A DNA stretch of 64,000 nucleotides from Bog-756 sp963813525 (GTDB lineage Bacteria; Actinomycetota; Acidimicrobiia; Acidimicrobiales; RAAP-2), in the NCBI GenBank assembly GCA_963813525.1, contig CAWEZI010000002.1, positions 1-64,000 of the forward strand, given 5' to 3'. Of the stretch, positions 62,001 to 64,000 are shown piece by piece. Below the pieces are notes generated by a model. The model had not been told where the DNA came from, did no database searches, and saw only the letters and a list, made by a program, of their open reading frames with translations. Every line of letters starts with the position of its first letter. The stretch's first letter is position 1. The position numbers and the translations under genes are program-made.

Positions 62001-64000
62001 CTATGACGTGACGCCGACCGGCTCGGGCGGCACCGGTTCCTACACCTGGTCGGTGACCGATGGCTCCCTGCCCACCGGGCTCACCCTGTCTCCCACCACC
62101 GGGGAGGTCAGCGGCACCCCGAGCGCCAGTGGCACCTTCCCCTTCACCCTGGTGGCCACCGACGGCAACAGTCAGCAGGGTACCCAGACCGAGTCGGTCA
62201 CCATCGCCACCGACCCGTCCATCACCTCTCCGGTGCTGCCGGGCGGCGAGCAGGGTGTGGCCTATGACGTGACGCCGACCGGCTCCGGCGGCACCGGTTC
62301 CTACACCTGGTCGGTGTCTGACGGCTCCCTGCCCGCCGGGCTCACCCTGTCCATCTCGACCGGGGAGATCAGCGGCACCCCCACCGCCAGCGGCACCTTC
62401 CCCTTCACTCTGGTGGCCACCGATGGCGACGACCAGCAGGCGACCCAGACCGAGTCGGTCGCCATCGCCACCGATCCCTCCTTCACCTCCCCGGTGCTGC
62501 CGGGCGGCGAGCGGAGTGTGCCCTACGACGTCACGCCCACCGCCTCGGGCGGCACCGGGTCCTACTCCTGGTCGGTGACCGACGGATCCCTGCCCGCCGG
62601 GCTCACCCTGTCGCCCTCCACCGGGGAGGTCAGCGGCATCCCCACTACCAGCGGCACCTTCCCCTTCACCCTGGTGGCCACGGACGGCGACGACCAGCAG
62701 GTGACCCAGACCGAGTCGGTCATCATCACCAACGACCCTGCCATCACCTCCTCCGTCCCACACGACGGCGAGCAGGGAGTCAGCTATGACGCGACCCCCT
62801 CCGCGGCTGGAGGCACCGGGTCCTACACCTGGTCGGTGACCGACGGCTCTCTGCCCGACGGGCTCACCCTGTCGCCCTCGACCGGGGAGATCAGCGGCAC
62901 CCCCACCGCCAGCGGCACCTTCCCCTTCACCCTGGTGGTCACCGACAGCAACAGCCAGCAGGGCACGCAGACCGAGTCGGTCACCGTCGCTACCGACCCA
63001 TCGATAACCTCCTCGGTCCTCCCCGCCGGCGAGCATGGCGTCACCTACGACGTGTCCCCGTCAGCCTCGGGTGGGACCGGGTCCTACACCTGGTCGGTGA
63101 CCGACGGCTCCCTACCCGCCGGGCTCACCCTGTCGAGCTCGACCGGGGAGATCAGCGGCATCCCCACCGCCGGCGGGACCTTCGTCTTCACCCTGGTGGC
63201 CACCGACGGCCACAACCAGAAGGTCACCCAGACCGAGTCGGTCACCATCGCTCCCGCGCTGGTCTTCCTCGGTAGCCAGTCCCTTGCCGCCCATGTCGAC
63301 GTGGCCTTCAGTGACCAGCTGAGCGCCCAGGGCGGAACAGGCCCCTATCTCTGGACGGTTTCTTCGGGGTCGTTGCCCTCCGGCCTCGTCCTCTCCTCCG
63401 ACGGAACCATCAGCGGTATCCCCACCACCGCCGGGACGTCACAGCTGACTGTCTCCGCTACTGATGCTCTGGGCGGCGTGGCGTCGGCCACGGTGACGGT
63501 GGCTGTGACCCCCACCGGCCTCAACTCGAGCGGCATGGCCACCACCCCCAACGGGAAGGGCTACTGGATCACCGCGGCCAATGGGGCCGTGACCAACTTC
63601 GGCAACGCCCACTCGTACGGATCCCTGGTGGACGACCACCTGAACCAGCCCATTGTGGGCATGGGCTCGACTACAAACGGCGGGGGTTACTGGTTGGTGG
63701 CTTCGGACGGCGGCGTCTTCGCCTTCGGCAACGCCCGTTTCTACGGATCAGAGGGTGGCCACCGGTTGAACAAGCCCATCGTGGGCCTGACCCCCACCCC
63801 GGACGGGAAGGGCTACTGGCTGGTGGCGTCCGACGGTGGGGTGTTCACCTTCGGTGACGCTCACTTCTTCGGCTCGACCGGCCACGACCATCTGAACAAG
63901 CCGGTGGTGGGGATGGCCGCCACCCCGGACGGGAAGGGCTACTGGCTGGTGGCGTCAGACGGTGGGGTGTTCACCTTCGGCTCCGCCCGCTTCTACGGCT
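56026..64000 (+). CDS. Giant secreted multi-repeat protein, 5' part (runs off window)
   Basis: At least 2,658 codons in one frame to the window edge; I checked the frame at several points. The ATG at 56026 follows a short AT-richer region and opens a signal sequence (RRRFALVAAILAIISGGLVL, then APAGA). After a Gly-rich domain (residues about 60-390, with GGGGAGGGG-like stretches and several Cys) come 12 fibronectin-III-like repeats, 10 Ig-like repeats of exactly 87 residues, one diverged copy and then GYWL repeats cut by the window end. Such architecture is typical of surface adhesins. No cell-wall anchor is visible; it may lie beyond base 64000. Confidence 0.9.
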   Translation, partial: MATKESFPARNYDFRLLKAGRRRFALVAAILAIISGGLVLPSLPGLVAPAGATPSTVTQTFGFNSDTLQNFTVPAGVTSLTITATGGYGGWGGDDSSGRPPDGGYLGEVTGTMVVTPGDYLTMGVGSGGDEPIDTGCTKGLDASSPVDANDAPGGINPLTQYDGGTGGAPGPNGCSGYGGSGGAATAVEVGSSATAPTSIGTVVAAGGGGSGGSGQYALVRGQISLASYVPQSTPTPITYGLPALCSGSGCTSHNTIESPSPLPTDATQGQPGIAVFTMCGGSQGGDTANQYFNADAPAGEAGCDGGGGAGGGGGAAGGAAGADQFGSGSSDEWYGQGGSPGENSTGGIAGLSGVDQYYSGADSGAPSLSNTFVDPGSTYDGSVVITYSTGIPGIPTVSGTAGNQSVALQWTAPSAGADPISDYIIQYSSNGGSSWTTDDTDSTSTSATVSGLTNGTGYIFEVEAVNAIGDGPFSTATGTLTPSGPPGSPVISSIAPEDGALQVDFTPPSSSGTITGYLYQLNNSGTWLSSSTTSSPLTISGLTDGTAYSVEIEAVNATGPGTPSNSVTQTPVALPGAPTLTSVQVGSTTASIAFTPGSDGGSAITGYRYSTNGGGNWSPASTTSPVPVTGLSDGTNYTFELEAINVSGPGAPATTSFTTTAPPSAPVITSILSQNQALAVTFTAPASGGSPITDYDWSTDGTTWYSEDADSTPCQSGNGSSVTCEIAALSTDGTTDLTNGTSYPIELRAVNAVGTGMASASQSGTPYTTPGAPTITTGAGGMVAANQSLTVNFNAPASTGGSVITAYQYSTDAGATWHNRTDGQPATSTTMTITATSADGVTGLTDGDTYDVEIRAVNAAGDGPGSAVATGIPVAVPDPPTITTVTSENGSLGVSFTPGSNGGSAITAYQYSINGGPWTSTGSLSSTFTIGSLTNGTSYAVEVEADNAVGDSSPSTALSGTPATVPGQPTITATTRGNATISVSYAGASTGGSPILTYQYSTDAGTTWQTSSSNANPMVITTLSTDGTTPVSNGTEYPVEIRAANVVGDSLSSAPVEAEPATVPGTPTVTLTPGNGTISVAASIGNDGGSSVTEVDYSLDGAPFVSTGTTSSNFTITGLVNGTSYTVSVRGDNAIGDGTASDPASATPLTVPGAPTAVQTTSDTASADVSWTAPASNGGSVVTGYTATAYTTSAGTTTAGVACTTATLACSVTGLANNTTYYIGVVATNAAGSGLSSTPLQPVTPIARPAAPALTSLTPSDSVLSVSFTAGSAGGDPIASYQYSLNGGSSWTTASGTTSPIIIDGLTDGTSYTVYLRAVSAAGVGATSTPLTGTPYTYPDPPAASSVTVNGEYESAVVTWAAPSWNGGAPISNQTVDGVSDAAYTVTAFDAPVAGDQITTCTTSGALTCTLTGLTDGTTYYISIQAGNAAGLSDRSSPRAEVTPSVDPGAVSAVTAVAGSGQATVSWTAGSSGESAITNYNVWYSSGGGYAEFNRAASTATTTTVTGLTNGTAYTFEVYPVNTQGTGPVSSPSNSVTPEGPTITSSVLPGGEQGANYDVTPSATGGAGSYTWSVTDGSLPAGLTLAPTTGEISGTPSASGTFPFTLVVTDADNQQASQAESVTMAADPSITSTVLPGGEQGVTYDVTPSATGGTDSYTWSVTGGSLPTGLTLSPSTGEISGTPSASGTFPFTLVATDGNSQQGSQVESVTIAADPSITSSVLPDGEQGVTYDVTSTASGGTGSYTWSVTDGTLPTGLTLSPSTGEISGTPSASGTFPFTLVAIDGDDQQVSQPESVTIATDPSITSSVLPGGEEGVTYDVTPTASGGIGSYTWSVTDGSLPTGLTLSPSTGEISGTPTASGTFPFTLVATDGDNQQVTQTQSVTIATDPSIISSVLPGGEQGVTYDVTPGASGGTGSYTWSVIDGSLPTGLTLSPSTGEISGTPTASGTFPFFLVATDSDNQQVTQTESVTIAADPSITSPVLPGGEQGVTYDVTPTGSGGTGSYTWSVTDGSLPTGLTLSPTTGEVSGTPSASGTFPFTLVATDGNSQQGTQTESVTIATDPSITSPVLPGGEQGVAYDVTPTGSGGTGSYTWSVSDGSLPAGLTLSISTGEISGTPTASGTFPFTLVATDGDDQQATQTESVAIATDPSFTSPVLPGGERSVPYDVTPTASGGTGSYSWSVTDGSLPAGLTLSPSTGEVSGIPTTSGTFPFTLVATDGDDQQVTQTESVIITNDPAITSSVPHDGEQGVSYDATPSAAGGTGSYTWSVTDGSLPDGLTLSPSTGEISGTPTASGTFPFTLVVTDSNSQQGTQTESVTVATDPSITSSVLPAGEHGVTYDVSPSASGGTGSYTWSVTDGSLPAGLTLSSSTGEISGIPTAGGTFVFTLVATDGHNQKVTQTESVTIAPALVFLGSQSLAAHVDVAFSDQLSAQGGTGPYLWTVSSGSLPSGLVLSSDGTISGIPTTAGTSQLTVSATDALGGVASATVTVAVTPTGLNSSGMATTPNGKGYWITAANGAVTNFGNAHSYGSLVDDHLNQPIVGMGSTTNGGGYWLVASDGGVFAFGNARFYGSEGGHRLNKPIVGLTPTPDGKGYWLVASDGGVFTFGDAHFFGSTGHDHLNKPVVGMAATPDGKGYWLVASDGGVFTFGSARFYG
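57199..60651 (+). repeat. Twelve fibronectin-III-like repeats
   Basis: Each unit of about 88-108 residues starts with PGxPTIT-type residues and ends with GLTDGTxYxVEVxAVNxxG. Approximate starts are 57199, 57481, 57748, 58015, 58336, 58657, 58921, 59215, 59476, 59769, 60040 and 60367. Confidence 0.85.
60652..63261 (+). repeat. Ten 261-bp Ig-like (He_PIG-type) repeats
   Basis: Units start at 60652 and every 261 bp afterwards with no length change. Each 87-residue copy contains ITSSVLPGGEQG, YTWSVTDGSLPAGLTL, GEISGTPSASGTFPFTLVAT and QTESVTIA. An eleventh, diverged copy follows to about 63510. Confidence 0.92.
63559..64000 (+). repeat. GYWL repeats, cut by window end
   Basis: Three full 126-bp units and part of a fourth: GYWITAANGAVTNFGNAH, GYWLVASDGGVFAFGNARFY and GYWLVASDGGVFTFGDAHFF types. 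They are the same 42-residue module as in the secreted beta-helix protein at 31-33.5 kb. Confidence 0.88.

Noticed and set aside
61192..63036. A 614-codon open frame on the minus strand rich in Gly, His and Gln
   Set aside because: It mirrors the 261-bp Ig-like repeats of the giant plus-strand gene. Its repetitive low-complexity content has no family resemblance and no ribosome-binding site.
60652..63261. Possible assembly duplication
   Set aside because: Units differ from each other at many positions and keep one reading frame, so this is a true protein repeat rather than a copied read.

Overview
The window is high-GC DNA with dense gene packing, GTG/TTG starts and actinobacterial families: four luciferase-like (LLM, often F420-dependent) oxidoreductases, WS/DGAT, class III CoA transferase, P450s with a 3Fe-4S ferredoxin, a DUF2510 protein, a DUF5134 protein, an IlvX-like thiamine-diphosphate enzyme, and secreted proteins built from 42-residue GYWLVAxDGGVFxFG repeats. 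The best guess is an uncultured Acidimicrobiia-like member of the Actinomycetota. That is inference from family content, not a phylogenetic result. I see no rRNA, tRNA, CRISPR, transposase or integrase.

Layout. 1-12.9 kb: acyl-CoA and oxygenase catabolism: TetR fragment, DinB-like protein, CoA transferase divergent from a crotonase, LLM enzyme plus HSL-type esterase, small Cys protein plus P450, then an amidohydrolase-aldolase-SDR-acyl-CoA ligase operon and another LLM enzyme. 12.9-16.1 kb: a three-gene cytochrome b operon with 4-nt overlaps and an amidase-3 protein that has lost a zinc ligand. 16.1-20.1 kb: sugar use (GH13, BadF-type kinase, GH4). 20.1-26.2 kb: glycan and surface genes (polytopic membrane protein, a membrane-polymerase/GH43 fusion, a secreted repeat protein). 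This block is flanked by a second, decayed copy of the GH4 3' end. 26.3-36.8 kb: secreted protein, methyltransferase, LLM enzyme, HtrA protease, GYWL/beta-helix protein, EAL phosphodiesterase, DUF2510 protein with acidic repeats. 36.9-50.3 kb: LLM enzyme, secreted S15/CocE hydrolase, a cNMP-binding protein, a four-gene P450-ferredoxin-FAD oxidase-ThDP enzyme operon, WS/DGAT, aguB/aguA and an SDR. 50.6-55.9 kb: NfeD-slipin pair, orphan lipoprotein binding protein, and a membrane-gene operon ending in a Cys-rich BlaI/CopY repressor with twin operator-like dyads upstream. 56.0-64.0 kb: the 5' part (at least 2,658 codons) of a giant secreted protein with 12 fibronectin-III-like and 10 exactly 261-bp Ig-like repeats, running off the window into GYWL repeats.

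How the parts may work together. The first 13 kb and the 41.4-45.8 kb operon look like catabolism of hydrophobic acids. In the latter, hydroxylation, 2-hydroxyacid oxidation and ThDP-dependent cleavage would together make a one-carbon chain-shortening route, which is a hypothesis. The middle and end are dominated by cell-surface proteins and glycan handling, with shared repeat modules linking the secreted proteins.
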